Source: Flavobacteriaceae bacterium GSB9 (lineage in GTDB: Bacteria > Bacteroidota > Bacteroidia > Flavobacteriales > Flavobacteriaceae). Taken from it: a stretch of DNA of 64,000 nucleotides. Both the position numbers and the translations under genes were made by a program. Below the pieces are notes generated by a model, which was not told the origin of the DNA, ran no database searches, and saw only the letters and a program-made list of their open reading frames with translations. Location of the stretch: positions 2,232,001 to 2,296,000 of the forward strand of contig CP062007.1 of NCBI GenBank assembly GCA_022749295.1, read 5' to 3'. Within the stretch, counting starts at the first letter, position 1. The number at the start of each line of letters is the position of its first letter. Below are positions 43,742 to 53,082 of the stretch, piece after piece.

Positions 43742-45142
43742 ATGAAAAATCTTAGCAGATTATTGTTCGCTATGTTGCTTGTACTTGGTTTTAGCAACGT
43801 AAATGCGCAAGACGAAAACAATCCTTGGCAAATCACCATAGGAGCTAATGCGGTAGATGCCTTCCCTTCTGGAGATGGTGTTGTAGGCGATGCTTACTTA
43901 GGTAGTGGGTTAGGTGATGAATTTTTTAACGCCAGTGACCACTGGAATATTTTGCCTTCATTATCGACTATTTCTGTTTCAAAGTACTTGAACAGTGGTT
44001 TTTCTTTTGGCATTACCGGTTCATTAAATAAAATTGAAAACTGGGGAGACAAAGCTGGAATACCTGGAAGCGCTCCAGAAGAAGTAAACAAAGTTGATGA
44101 CTGGTCTTACTACGGTGTAGATGGTACTATTAAATATAACTTTTTACAAGGCACTACCCTTGACCCTTACTTAGGTGTTGGTGGTGGTTACACTTGGGTT
44201 GACGAAATTGGAGCTGGAACTTTAAACGGAACCTTAGGTTTAAACGTTTGGTTTAGCGACAACGTAGGTTTAACTCTGCAAACTGCTTACAAACATGCGT
44301 TTGAAGATTACCTACAAACACATTTTCAACATACTGCAGGTATCTCTATTAAATTTGGAGGAACCGATACAGATGGTGATGGTATTTACGACAAAGATGA
44401 TGCTTGTCCAGATGTTGCTGGTTTAGAAGCTTTCAATGGTTGCCCAGATTCTGACGGTGACGGTATTGAAGATAGCAAAGACGACTGTCCTAACGAAGCT
44501 GGTTTAGCTGAGCTTAATGGTTGCCCAGATGCTGACGGCGATGGTGTTGCTGACAACAAAGATAACTGTCCAACAGTTGCTGGTTTAGCTGCTTTAGCTG
44601 GTTGCCCAGATGCTGACGGCGATGGTGTAACTGATGCTGACGATAAATGTCCTAACGAAGCTGGTCCTTCTGCTAACGACGGATGCCCATGGCCAGATAC
44701 TGATGGAGACAGCGTTTTAGATAAAGATGATAAATGTCCTGAAGTAAAAGGCACTGTTGCTAACGACGGTTGTCCTGAAGTTACTGTTGAAGTACAAAAA
44801 ACACTTAATGAGTACGCTAAAACTATCTTGTTCGATACTGGTAAAGCAACTATCAAAAAACAATCAGAAGAAGTTTTAGCTGATATTATCAAAATATTAA
44901 ACGAATATCCAAACTCTAAGTTTACAGTTGAAGGACACACTGACAGTGTTGGTAGTGAAAAACTAAACCAAGGTCTTTCTGAAAAAAGAGCCCTTTCTGT
45001 AAAAGAATACTTAGTTGAAAACGGAGTTGATGCATTTAGACTTTCTGCTCTTGGTTATGGAGAATCTAAACCAATAGACACCAACAAAACTAGAGCTGGT
45101 AGAGCTAATAACAGACGTGTTGAAATTAACTTAGCTAAATAA
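43742..45142 (+). CDS. OmpA-family outer-membrane protein with thrombospondin type 3 repeats
   Basis: A 466-residue protein. The ATG at 43742 is preferred over a TTG six bases upstream. It has a signal peptide (ending SNVNAQ) and an N-terminal beta-barrel (about residues 20-210). About five calcium-binding thrombospondin-3 repeats follow (pattern DxDGDGxxDxxDxCPxxxG, with paired Cys). A C-terminal OmpA domain binds peptidoglycan ([33 protein letters not shown]). It tethers the outer membrane to the wall. The repeats are rich in GCTGGTTTAGCT-like codons, showing near-identical DNA between units. It ends at a strong terminator. Confidence 0.94.
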   Translation: MKNLSRLLFAMLLVLGFSNVNAQDENNPWQITIGANAVDAFPSGDGVVGDAYLGSGLGDEFFNASDHWNILPSLSTISVSKYLNSGFSFGITGSLNKIENWGDKAGIPGSAPEEVNKVDDWSYYGVDGTIKYNFLQGTTLDPYLGVGGGYTWVDEIGAGTLNGTLGLNVWFSDNVGLTLQTAYKHAFEDYLQTHFQHTAGISIKFGGTDTDGDGIYDKDDACPDVAGLEAFNGCPDSDGDGIEDSKDDCPNEAGLAELNGCPDADGDGVADNKDNCPTVAGLAALAGCPDADGDGVTDADDKCPNEAGPSANDGCPWPDTDGDSVLDKDDKCPEVKGTVANDGCPEVTVEVQKTLNEYAKTILFDTGKATIKKQSEEVLADIIKILNEYPNSKFTVEGHTDSVGSEKLNQGLSEKRALSVKEYLVENGVDAFRLSALGYGESKPIDTNKTRAGRANNRRVEINLAK

Positions 45143-45170
45143 GCTTGGATTAATTTTTAAACAATTAGTT

Positions 45171-45202
45171 AAAAAACGCTTCGGAAATCCGAAGCGTTTT
45201 TT
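45171..45202 (+). terminator. Strong intrinsic terminator after the OmpA-family gene
   Basis: A near-perfect hairpin centred on CTTCGGA-AA-TCCGAAG with A/T tails on both sides, 29 bases after the stop codon. Confidence 0.85.
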
Positions 45203-45213
45203 ATTTTTATAAC

Positions 45214-47970
45214 ATGACGACATTCATTTTTGATGTTTTAAAAGACTTAAAAGACAAATATTCTAACCTATCTGAATTAACCTTTATTGTCCCCAGTAAA
45301 CGTGCGGGCTTATTTCTAAAACATCAATTACCTGAGATTGTAAACCAAACCGCTTTTGCGCCTTCAATTTTAAGCATAAAAGAGTTTGTTGAACAACTTT
45401 CGCAACTAAAAAGCATATCGAATACCGAACTGCTTTTCGAGTTCTACAATTCATATTCGGCATTAACAAAATCCGCTAAGCGCGATACGTTTGAAACCTT
45501 TTCTAAGTGGGCTCAAATTTTACTTCAAGACTTTAATGAAATTGACCGCTATCTCATTCCTCAAGAAAAAGTATTTGATTATTTGAGTGCGATACAAGAT
45601 TTGAACCATTGGTCGTTAGAACCTCAAAAAACTGATTTTGTAAAAAACTATCTTTCATTTTGGCACAGGCTACATGACTATTACAGACACTTTACCCAAA
45701 ACTTGCTTAAAAAACAGATTGGCTATCAAGGCTTGATTTATCGTGAGGCCGTTGAAAACATAGAATCTTATATACAAAGTAATTCTGAAAAGAATCATGT
45801 TTTTTTAGGGTTTAATGCCTTAAATACTGCTGAATCCTCCATTATCCAAGAATTGCTTCAAAATGATATGGCCCATATATATTGGGATATCGATAGTGTT
45901 TTCTTCAATAACAAGAACCACGATGCCGGCTTATTTATCAGACAGCATAAAACCAATTGGAAATACTTTCAAAACCATCCGTTTCATTGGATTACCGATA
46001 ATTATTCAAACAAAAAGAGCATCTCAATGTTTGGCGTTCCAAAAAATATCGGACAGGCTAAACACATAGGTTCTATTCTAAAAAACTTACAGACCAACAA
46101 CTCTACGTTACAAAGCACAGCAGTGGTTTTGGGAGATGAAAATTTGCTTATACCGGTGCTTAACTCAATACCTTCAAACATCAATAATCTTAATATTACA
46201 ATGGGCTTTCCTTTGAAATCCATCCCATTGGCCTCTTTGTTTGAAACACTATTCCAATTGCACAAAAACGGTACAAAAAAACATTATTACAAAGACGTTA
46301 TTAAAATTATTTCACATCAATATGTTAAACCTTTATTTTTTGATGATGATAAAGATTATGCCTCACATATTATTGAAACTATAGAATCCAACAACCTTGT
46401 ATATGTATCGATAACTAAACTAACAGAAATTACACCGCAGTTTTCCAATATTCTAAATTTATTGTTTTTAAGTTGGGAAAACTCAACAGATTATACTGTA
46501 AACAACTGTTCAAAATTAATTCTTGAGATTAAAAATAATTTGGATAGAAACAAAGCATCAAATTTACTTTCCCTAGAATATTTGTATCGATTTAATGCCT
46601 TGTTCAATGAAATTTATCGGTTGAATTCCCAGCATCAATACATTAAAAACGTTTCAACTTTACATAGTGTTTACAAAGAACTTTTAAGCTCAGAAACCTT
46701 AGATTTTCAAGGCGAGCCGTTACAAGGGTTACAAATAATGGGCATGCTAGAATCGCGTGTTTTAGATTTTGAAACGGTTATTATTTCTTCAGTAAACGAA
46801 GGTATATTACCTTCAGGAAAAACCCAGAACTCCTTTATCCCTTTCGATGTTAAAATTGAGAACAAACTGCCCACTTACAAAGAAAAAGATGCTGTTTATA
46901 CCTACCATTTTTACAGACTGTTACAACGTGCTAAAAACATTTACATCCTTTATAACACAGAGGCCGATGTACTCACTGGTGGCGAAAAAAGTAGATTTAT
47001 CACGCAATTGGAGCTTGATAACACACACAACATCGACCATAAAATTATTGCGCCAAAAGTACCCATCATAACTCCAAATCTTAAGCGCATAAAAAAAACC
47101 GTCGCACTACAAAAGGAACTCATGCTACTGGCTAAAAGAGGATTTTCGCCATCGTCGTTAACCAATTACATAAGGAACCCTATAGATTTTTACAATCAGA
47201 GTATTTTAAAAATTAGAGAGCACAACGATGTAGAAGAAACCGTTGCAGCTAACACACTCGGTACCGTTGTGCACAATACTTTAGAGGATTTCTATAAACC
47301 TTTAGTTGGAATAATCTTGACCGAAAAGATTATAACGAATTTAAAATCAAAAATTGAAGAACGCGTAACACATCATTTTAAAAACGAGTACAAGCAAGGC
47401 GATTTTTCAACTGGAAAAAACCTGATTATTTTTGAAATTGCCAAGCGCTACGTAACCAATTTTATAAACCTGGAGCTACAGGAAGTTAAAGCCGGTAACG
47501 AGATAAAAATAATAGCCATAGAAGCCAATAACGAAATTGACATTAACATTCCTGAACTCAATTTCCCTGTAAAATTAAAAGGTAAAGTAGATCGTGTTGA
47601 TCAATACAATGGCCTGTTACGAATTATAGATTATAAGACAGGAAACGTAGCTTCTGGTCAAGTCGAGATCGTTGATTGGGAGGATATATTAACCGACTAC
47701 AAAAAATATAGTAAAAGCTTTCAAGTGCTTACCTACGCTTACATGATGCAAGCATCAAAAGGTTTAATCTTTCCAATAGAAGCCGGTATTGTTTCCTTTA
47801 AGAACTTAAGCTCGGGATTTTTAAAATTTGCAAAAAAAGAATCCCCCAGAAGTCGGAAAAAAGACGCTCTCATTACACAAGAAACCCTTGAAAAGTTTGA
47901 GCTTGAGCTAAAAAAACTAATTATTGAAATTTGCAATTCGGATGAAGATTTCATTGAAAAAGAAATTTAA
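45214..47970 (+). CDS. AddB-like PD-(D/E)XK nuclease family protein
   Basis: A 918-residue protein. The start (TFIVPSKRAGLFLKHQL) corresponds to the helicase-like N-terminal domain of AddB, here without a clear Walker A. The middle contains EGILPSGKTQNSFIPFD and RLLQRAKNIYILYNTE, helicase-remnant blocks. The C-terminal nuclease domain has FSPSSLTNYIRNPIDFY, GTVVHNTLEDFY and the catalytic core GKVDRVDQYNGLLRIIDYKT. It probably forms a complex with the AddA-like protein at 39256 to resect DNA ends. I see no four-Cys iron-sulfur cluster pattern as in some AddB proteins. Confidence 0.85.
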   Translation: MTTFIFDVLKDLKDKYSNLSELTFIVPSKRAGLFLKHQLPEIVNQTAFAPSILSIKEFVEQLSQLKSISNTELLFEFYNSYSALTKSAKRDTFETFSKWAQILLQDFNEIDRYLIPQEKVFDYLSAIQDLNHWSLEPQKTDFVKNYLSFWHRLHDYYRHFTQNLLKKQIGYQGLIYREAVENIESYIQSNSEKNHVFLGFNALNTAESSIIQELLQNDMAHIYWDIDSVFFNNKNHDAGLFIRQHKTNWKYFQNHPFHWITDNYSNKKSISMFGVPKNIGQAKHIGSILKNLQTNNSTLQSTAVVLGDENLLIPVLNSIPSNINNLNITMGFPLKSIPLASLFETLFQLHKNGTKKHYYKDVIKIISHQYVKPLFFDDDKDYASHIIETIESNNLVYVSITKLTEITPQFSNILNLLFLSWENSTDYTVNNCSKLILEIKNNLDRNKASNLLSLEYLYRFNALFNEIYRLNSQHQYIKNVSTLHSVYKELLSSETLDFQGEPLQGLQIMGMLESRVLDFETVIISSVNEGILPSGKTQNSFIPFDVKIENKLPTYKEKDAVYTYHFYRLLQRAKNIYILYNTEADVLTGGEKSRFITQLELDNTHNIDHKIIAPKVPIITPNLKRIKKTVALQKELMLLAKRGFSPSSLTNYIRNPIDFYNQSILKIREHNDVEETVAANTLGTVVHNTLEDFYKPLVGIILTEKIITNLKSKIEERVTHHFKNEYKQGDFSTGKNLIIFEIAKRYVTNFINLELQEVKAGNEIKIIAIEANNEIDINIPELNFPVKLKGKVDRVDQYNGLLRIIDYKTGNVASGQVEIVDWEDILTDYKKYSKSFQVLTYAYMMQASKGLIFPIEAGIVSFKNLSSGFLKFAKKESPRSRKKDALITQETLEKFELELKKLIIEICNSDEDFIEKEI

Positions 47971-47973
47971 ACT

Positions 47974-48813
47974 ATGACTATTTCAAAAAACATTATCATA
48001 CAAGGAAAACATAACAAGCCTATTTTAACCGATGTGTTTTTTACTAAAACCCAAACCGTAAAACCCATTATTATTTTCTGCCACGGCTACAAAGGGTTTA
48101 AAGATTGGGGTGCTTGGGATATTATGGCGAAAACCTTTGCTGAAGCAGGGTTTTTCTTTATAAAATTCAATTTTTCGCATAATGGAGGCACTGCAGAACA
48201 ACCCATTGATTTTCCCGATTTAGAAGCCTTCGGAAACAATAATTACACAAAAGAACTCGACGATTTACAAACTGTTATTAATTGGACTTTTGATAGTTTT
48301 GAATTTCAAGATGAGGCCGACACCAATAACATCAGCCTTTTTGGCCATAGCCGCGCAGGTGGAATCGTAACTATAAAAGCCGAAGAAGAACATCGAATTA
48401 AACAGGTTGTAAGTTTGGCTGGCGTTTCAAATTTTGGCACCAGAGCACCTATTTTAGGAAACGCAGCCACTTGGAAAAAAGAAGGCGTAAAATACGTTTT
48501 AAACGGACGGACAAAACAACAAATGCCTCATTATTATCAGTTTTACGAGAATTTTATTACCAATAAAGACCGACTTAACATTAAACGAGCGGTTTCTAAT
48601 TTAAAAATACCTTACCTCATTGTTCATGGCAGTGAAGACCCCACGGTTAAGGTTGAAGAAGCAAAAAATTTACATGATTGGCAGCCCAACAGTTCACTTA
48701 AAATCATTGAAGGTGCTAACCATGTTTTTGGGGCTTCACACCCCTACCTAAAAGACAAATTACCAAAACATTTAAAACAAGCTGTAAACACAATAATTTC
48801 TTTTTTAACTTAA
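47974..48813 (+). CDS. Alpha/beta hydrolase
   Basis: A 279-residue cytosolic serine hydrolase. The nucleophile elbow is GHSRAGG (Ser in LFGHSRAGGIV), the acid is in VHGSEDPTVKVEEA and the catalytic His in NHVFGASHP. An oxyanion stretch FCHGYKGFKDWGAWD is near the start. It follows the AddB-like gene by 3 bases and is likely cotranscribed; the substrate is unknown, with an esterase- or dienelactone-hydrolase-like role possible. Confidence 0.88.
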   Translation: MTISKNIIIQGKHNKPILTDVFFTKTQTVKPIIIFCHGYKGFKDWGAWDIMAKTFAEAGFFFIKFNFSHNGGTAEQPIDFPDLEAFGNNNYTKELDDLQTVINWTFDSFEFQDEADTNNISLFGHSRAGGIVTIKAEEEHRIKQVVSLAGVSNFGTRAPILGNAATWKKEGVKYVLNGRTKQQMPHYYQFYENFITNKDRLNIKRAVSNLKIPYLIVHGSEDPTVKVEEAKNLHDWQPNSSLKIIEGANHVFGASHPYLKDKLPKHLKQAVNTIISFLT

Positions 48814-48974
48814 TAGGGTTAATTTTAACAACCTACTTACACACAGACTAACTCTATTTTGACTAATTCTGAATTGGCTAGCACTCTCCTTTAATAGGTT
48901 TAAAATTGATATCTTTAAACAACCCATTTATTGCCCAAGACACATCTAAAATTTCGAAATGCCTACGCTAGAAA

Positions 48975-51170
48975 ATGAACAAACTGCATTTAGAACTTAG
49001 TAAAATCCATCATTCTCGAAAAGCCCGAAGAATTGAGCAAATACTCAAAAAAGAAAAAGGCATTAATAGCGTGTCTGTTTCGGCTTCGGGAAGAACACAT
49101 TTAGAGTGGGATAACAGCCTAACCAACCAGACCGTTATTTTTGAAAAGATTAAAAAATTAGGCCTAAATATTATACACATAGAAAATAACGACGACATTG
49201 AAAACCACTCAGAACATGAACACGGCCATTCCAGTCTTTATTTTTTAGGAGAAAACACCGAACTATATTTTGCAGTTACCAGTGGTGTTTTTTGGGGAAT
49301 AGGTTTTGTTTTTTCTTTCATTGCTAACATACCCGAAACCATTTCCACTTGGCTTTTTATTATTGGGGCTGTTTTAGGAGGTGTTTTTACGTTTCATACG
49401 GCTGGAAAAGATTTGCTTCGCGGAAAGTTTGAAATCGATTTTTTAATGCTGTTTGCGGCCATTGGGGCGGCCATTTTAGGCAAATGGGGAGAAGGTGCGC
49501 TTTTGTTATTTCTATTTAGTCTAGGCCATGCCTTAGAGCATTATGCCATGAAGCGCACGAGAAAGTCCATCGCTGCTCTTTCCCATTTGGCTCCTCCTAT
49601 CGCGATGTTGAAACAGAACGGCACATTGACCGAAGTGCATATCGAACAACTTAAAAAAGGAGACATTATAGTTGTAAAACCTAATTCTAAAATTGCAGCC
49701 GATGGTGTGGTTGCCAAAGGAAATAGCCCTGTTAACCAAGCATCAATAACAGGTGAAAGTCTTCCCGTTGACAAACGCCCTAGTCCAAATTGGCAAAACG
49801 AAAACGAGGTAAATAAACTGTTGCCAGAACATCGGGTTTTCGCCGGCACTATTAATGGCAGTGGTGTTTTGGAAATTAAAGTATTGAAAGAAGCAAAAGA
49901 CAGTACCCTTTCTCGTTTAATAACTTTAGTAAAAGAAGCCGAGACCCAAAAATCGCCCACACAGCACCTTACCGATAATTTTGAAAAATATTATGTGCCT
50001 TTTGTTTTGGGCTTGGTAATAATACTATTGTTTGCCTTTTTGATAATTGACGAAACGTTTTCTGAAAGTTTTTATCGTGCTATGTCTGTATTAATTGCTG
50101 CGTCACCGTGTGCTTTAGCTATTTCTACCCCAAGCGCCGTTTTAGCCGGTATTGCCCGTGCCGCACGACAAGGTGTGTTGATTAAAGGCGGTCGCCCACT
50201 TGAAGATTTAGGCGGACTTAACGCTATAGCATTCGATAAAACAGGAACCCTTACGGAAGGTAAACCTAAGCTAACCCATGCCATACCCTTTGGAAACATC
50301 ACAAAATCACACTTACTATCGGTTGCCATTGCGGTAGAAGCATTAAGCGATCATCCACTGGCAAATGCCATAGTGGAAGGCGGCAAAAAAGAATTGGGTA
50401 CTATCGATATTCAAGAGGCCGAAAACCTAACGGCATTAACCGCAAGAGGAATACGTGCTGAATATAACGGAAATACAGTTCATATAGGTAACAGAAGACT
50501 TTTTGAAGAATTAACAAAAACTAAAATTCCAGAAGCTATTGATTTAAAAATGTCAGAACTCGAATCGCATGGTCACACCGCCATGATCGTCCATCAAAGT
50601 AATGAGTATTTGGGTATCATTTCTGTGATGGATGTCGCTAGAGCTGAAGCTAAATTAACCCTTGCCAATCTCAAAAAATTGGGCATCAATCGAATGATAA
50701 TGCTTACTGGTGACAATCAAAAAGTAGCAAATGCTATTGCTAAAGATATAGGAATTACAGACCCTATGGGCAGTTTACTACCAGAAGACAAAGTACATGC
50801 TATAGAGCAATTAAAAAAAGAGGAAAACCGCGTGGCCATGGTTGGTGATGGTGTAAACGATGCCCCTGCAATGGCTAAAAGCACAGTAGGCATAGCCATG
50901 GGCGCAGCAGGCTCTGATGTGGCTCTTGAAACTGCAGACATTGCACTAATGGCCGACAAACTCGACAACCTTCCTTTTGCTATTGGTTTAAGCCGTAAAG
51001 CCAAACGTGTAATAAAACAAAACCTAATAATCAGTCTAGGCATGGTAGCACTTTTGGTACCCCTAACCATTATGGGAACAATTGCAATAGGTCCAGCAGT
51101 TGTTGGCCATGAAGGATCTACTTTGGTGGTTGTTCTAAATGCGTTAAGGCTATTGAAGTATGAAATTTGA
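48975..51170 (+). CDS. P1B-type metal-exporting ATPase, probably P1B-4 (Co/Fe/Zn)
   Basis: A 731-residue inner-membrane pump. Catalytic parts: TGESLPVDK, phosphorylation site DKTGTLTEGKPK, SDHPLANAIV (HP locus), MLTGDNQKVA and GDGVNDAPAM. The transport motif is SPCALAIS rather than CPC, and the last helix holds HEGSTLVVVLNALR; SPC with HEG.T is the mark of the P1B-4 group, known for Co, Fe or Zn export. The first 70 residues resemble a metal-binding ferredoxin fold without CxxC, followed by a His/Glu stretch (NHSEHEHGHSS). It likely counterbalances the metal importers in this window. Confidence 0.92.
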   Translation: MNKLHLELSKIHHSRKARRIEQILKKEKGINSVSVSASGRTHLEWDNSLTNQTVIFEKIKKLGLNIIHIENNDDIENHSEHEHGHSSLYFLGENTELYFAVTSGVFWGIGFVFSFIANIPETISTWLFIIGAVLGGVFTFHTAGKDLLRGKFEIDFLMLFAAIGAAILGKWGEGALLLFLFSLGHALEHYAMKRTRKSIAALSHLAPPIAMLKQNGTLTEVHIEQLKKGDIIVVKPNSKIAADGVVAKGNSPVNQASITGESLPVDKRPSPNWQNENEVNKLLPEHRVFAGTINGSGVLEIKVLKEAKDSTLSRLITLVKEAETQKSPTQHLTDNFEKYYVPFVLGLVIILLFAFLIIDETFSESFYRAMSVLIAASPCALAISTPSAVLAGIARAARQGVLIKGGRPLEDLGGLNAIAFDKTGTLTEGKPKLTHAIPFGNITKSHLLSVAIAVEALSDHPLANAIVEGGKKELGTIDIQEAENLTALTARGIRAEYNGNTVHIGNRRLFEELTKTKIPEAIDLKMSELESHGHTAMIVHQSNEYLGIISVMDVARAEAKLTLANLKKLGINRMIMLTGDNQKVANAIAKDIGITDPMGSLLPEDKVHAIEQLKKEENRVAMVGDGVNDAPAMAKSTVGIAMGAAGSDVALETADIALMADKLDNLPFAIGLSRKAKRVIKQNLIISLGMVALLVPLTIMGTIAIGPAVVGHEGSTLVVVLNALRLLKYEI

Positions 51171-51190
51171 AAACTCTAACCCTATAAAGA

Positions 51191-51222
51191 AAAAAGGCTT
51201 ACAATCTCTTGTAAGCCTTTTT
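51191..51222. terminator. Bidirectional terminator between the metal ATPase gene and tRNA-Ala
   Basis: A 14-pair stem (arms from AAAAAGGCTTACAA and its complement) with a TCTC loop, serving both the ATPase gene and the facing tRNA gene. Confidence 0.85.
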
Positions 51223-51225
51223 ATG

Positions 51226-51299
51226 TGGAGCATATCGGAGTCGAACCGATGACCTCTACGCTGCCAGCGTAGCGCTCTAGCCAGCTGAGCTAATGCCCC
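51226..51299 (-). tRNA. tRNA-Ala (anticodon GGC)
   Basis: A 74-base minus-strand cloverleaf: acceptor GGGGCAT/ATGCTCC (one G-U pair), D-arm AGCTCAGCTGGCTAGAGC, anticodon loop CTGGCAG giving GGC, T-loop GGTTCGACTCC, discriminator A. CCA is not encoded. A TATATTTG promoter element lies at 51326-51333. Confidence 0.95.
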
Positions 51300-51325
51300 A
51301 AATTGATTTAAACAATTTTAAGGCA

Positions 51326-51333
51326 CAAATATA
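51326..51333 (-). promoter_or_regulatory. -7 element of tRNA-Ala
   Basis: TATATTTG on the minus strand, 26 bases ahead of the tRNA 5' end; no clear -33 TTG. Confidence 0.5.
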
Positions 51334-51437
51334 TACAATTATCCATTTAGGCACACTAAATGGACTTAAATTATTTATACCTCCCTGAATAAACTAAAAT
51401 ATTCTTAGCCATAAAGATCTAAAACACAAATTTAAAA

Positions 51438-51445
51438 TAACTTTG
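51438..51445 (+). promoter_or_regulatory. -7 element of the MATE transporter gene
   Basis: TAACTTTG fits TANNTTTG. It covers a TTG (51443) that could be mistaken for a start codon, so translation must begin downstream at ATG 51464. Confidence 0.55.
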
Positions 51446-51463
51446 CGGCTTCAACCTTTGTTT

Positions 51464-52798
51464 ATGAGTATTGATATTAGCTTAAAACATATCAACAAAT
51501 TGGCTATTCCTGCATTAATAGCTGGCGTAGCCGAGCCCATTTTATCGATGACCGACGCTGCTATTGTTGGCCATATAAAGATTAATGCCACCGAATCGTT
51601 GGCTGCTGTTGGCATTGTTTCTACTTTTCTTTCTATGCTTATTTGGGTATTGGGGCAAACCCGAAGCGCCATTTCATCTATTGTATCACAATACCTTGGC
51701 GCCAATAAATTAGAGCTAATTAAAGATTTGCCTGCACAGGCCATTTTAATAATCACATCATTAAGTTTATTAATTATTGCGGCTACTTATCCCTTGGCAG
51801 AACAGGTCTTTAAACTTTATAATGCCACAGATTTAATATTAGATTACACTGTTGTTTACTATAAAATTAGGGTGCTCGGTTTTCCTTTTACGTTATTTAC
51901 CATTGCGGTTTTTGGGGCCTTCCGAGGCTTGCAAAACACCTATCACCCCATGATTATTGCCATTATTGGAGCTACAACCAATATTGTAATGGATATTGTA
52001 TTGGTATATGGCATCGAAGGATTAATTGCACCTATGAATCTAAAAGGGGCCGCCTATGCCAGTGTTATTGCCCAAATTCTAATGGCTGGATTGTCTGCTT
52101 ATTTTCTTCTTAAAAAAACTGTAATTCCCCTAAAGGTAAGTTTACCCTTCAATACAGAAATTAGGCGCTTTATTTTAATGATTCTCAACCTTTTTGTTAG
52201 AACCGTTGCCCTAAACGTTACGCTTTATTTTGCAAGTTCCTTTACCACCAGTTACGGTGCCAATTATATTGCAGCATACACCATTGCCATTAATTTATGG
52301 TTTTTTGGCGCATTTGTGGTTGATGGTTATGCGGGCGCTGGCAATATACTTTCAGGAAAGCTATTCGGTGCCGAAGCCTACGGTACCCTAATGGCGCTAA
52401 GTAACAAACTTATAAAATACGGATTGTTAATCGGATGCATTTTAGCTGTAATCGGCGCTGTGCTGTACTATCCCATTGGGCGTATTTTCACCAAAGAACC
52501 TGAAGTATTAAACGTATTTTACGATATTTTTTGGATAATTTTAGCCATGCAACCGCTATGTTCCTTGGCATTTATTTTTGATGGTATGTTTAAAGGCCTC
52601 GGAAAAATGAAATATCTCAGAAACGTTTTACTATTTTCAACATTTATTGTGTTTGTTCCCATTTTGTTTGGTTTGGATAGTTTGGGACATAAACTGCATG
52701 CCATTTTTATTGCCATGACATTTTGGATGCTTGCCCGTGGTATTCCATTAATCATAAAATTCAGAAAGACCTTTTTACCATTAGCCGAAAAACAATAA
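51464..52798 (+). CDS. MATE-family efflux transporter (DinF-like)
   Basis: A 444-residue inner-membrane protein with 12 predicted helices in two similar halves (LAIPALIAGVAEPILSMTDAAIVG, then the second half from about 230). MATE proteins export drugs or organic cations with Na+ or H+. The first helix signature with Glu and Asp (PILSMTDAAIVGH) is DinF-like. The start at ATG 51464 is chosen because an upstream TTG at 51443 lies inside the promoter. The stop codon overlaps the promoter of the next small gene. Confidence 0.92.
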   Translation: MSIDISLKHINKLAIPALIAGVAEPILSMTDAAIVGHIKINATESLAAVGIVSTFLSMLIWVLGQTRSAISSIVSQYLGANKLELIKDLPAQAILIITSLSLLIIAATYPLAEQVFKLYNATDLILDYTVVYYKIRVLGFPFTLFTIAVFGAFRGLQNTYHPMIIAIIGATTNIVMDIVLVYGIEGLIAPMNLKGAAYASVIAQILMAGLSAYFLLKKTVIPLKVSLPFNTEIRRFILMILNLFVRTVALNVTLYFASSFTTSYGANYIAAYTIAINLWFFGAFVVDGYAGAGNILSGKLFGAEAYGTLMALSNKLIKYGLLIGCILAVIGAVLYYPIGRIFTKEPEVLNVFYDIFWIILAMQPLCSLAFIFDGMFKGLGKMKYLRNVLLFSTFIVFVPILFGLDSLGHKLHAIFIAMTFWMLARGIPLIIKFRKTFLPLAEKQ

Positions 52799-52803
52799 CT
52801 TTG
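52796..52803 (+). promoter_or_regulatory. -7 element of the microprotein pair
   Basis: TAACTTTG overlaps the MATE stop codon and lies 18 bases before the GTG start at 52822; the same octamer serves the MATE gene. Confidence 0.5.
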
Positions 52804-52821
52804 CTTATAAACGTAACTACT

Positions 52822-52998
52822 GTGCATTTAATTACCGCCGTGCAAGACATCGATGACATAAAGGAAAAAATAGCCAGCGCACCCGACCAAGGTTATGAAA
52901 TTGGCGTTTTCATTGGCACCATTTTGCCTTTTGTAGTTTTAGTGACGATAGCTTACCTCATTTACAGATACAACAAGAACAAAATAAATAAAGAATAA
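52822..52998 (+). CDS. Small membrane protein (58 residues)
   Basis: The first of two coupled microproteins. It has an acidic amphipathic N-terminal segment (DIDDIKEKIASAPDQ), then one membrane helix (IGTILPFVVLVTIAYLIY) and a basic tail YRYNKNKINKE. The start is taken as GTG 52822 because the TTG at 52801 lies within the promoter octamer. The stop overlaps the next ATG (TAATG). No family is recognised; the topology resembles small accessory subunits of membrane complexes. Confidence 0.55.
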   Translation: MHLITAVQDIDDIKEKIASAPDQGYEIGVFIGTILPFVVLVTIAYLIYRYNKNKINKE

Positions 52999-53081
52999 TG
53001 GGCAACAGACTTTTTTTAATCCTGGCCATAGTATTAATCATTATCTACTTTTACAACCGTTACAGAGGCCGCAGAAGATAG
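52998..53081 (+). CDS. Very small membrane protein (27 residues)
   Basis: It begins MGNRLFLILAIVLIIIYFYN and ends in a strongly basic RYRGRRR. One short membrane helix with a positively charged end fits an inner-membrane microprotein. Its ATG overlaps the stop of the preceding small gene by one base, so it is probably made by translational coupling. Its TAG stop ends one base before the stop codon of the convergent oxygenase gene. No known family. Confidence 0.45.
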   Translation: MGNRLFLILAIVLIIIYFYNRYRGRRR

Positions 53082-53082
53082 T

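Noticed and set aside
44386-44940. A long minus-strand frame of 184 codons antisense to the OmpA-family gene
   Set aside because: It is the mirror of the thrombospondin-3 repeats, whose repetitive Gly/Asp/Ala codons keep the opposite frame open. Its Ser/Pro-rich translation has no start signals or family.
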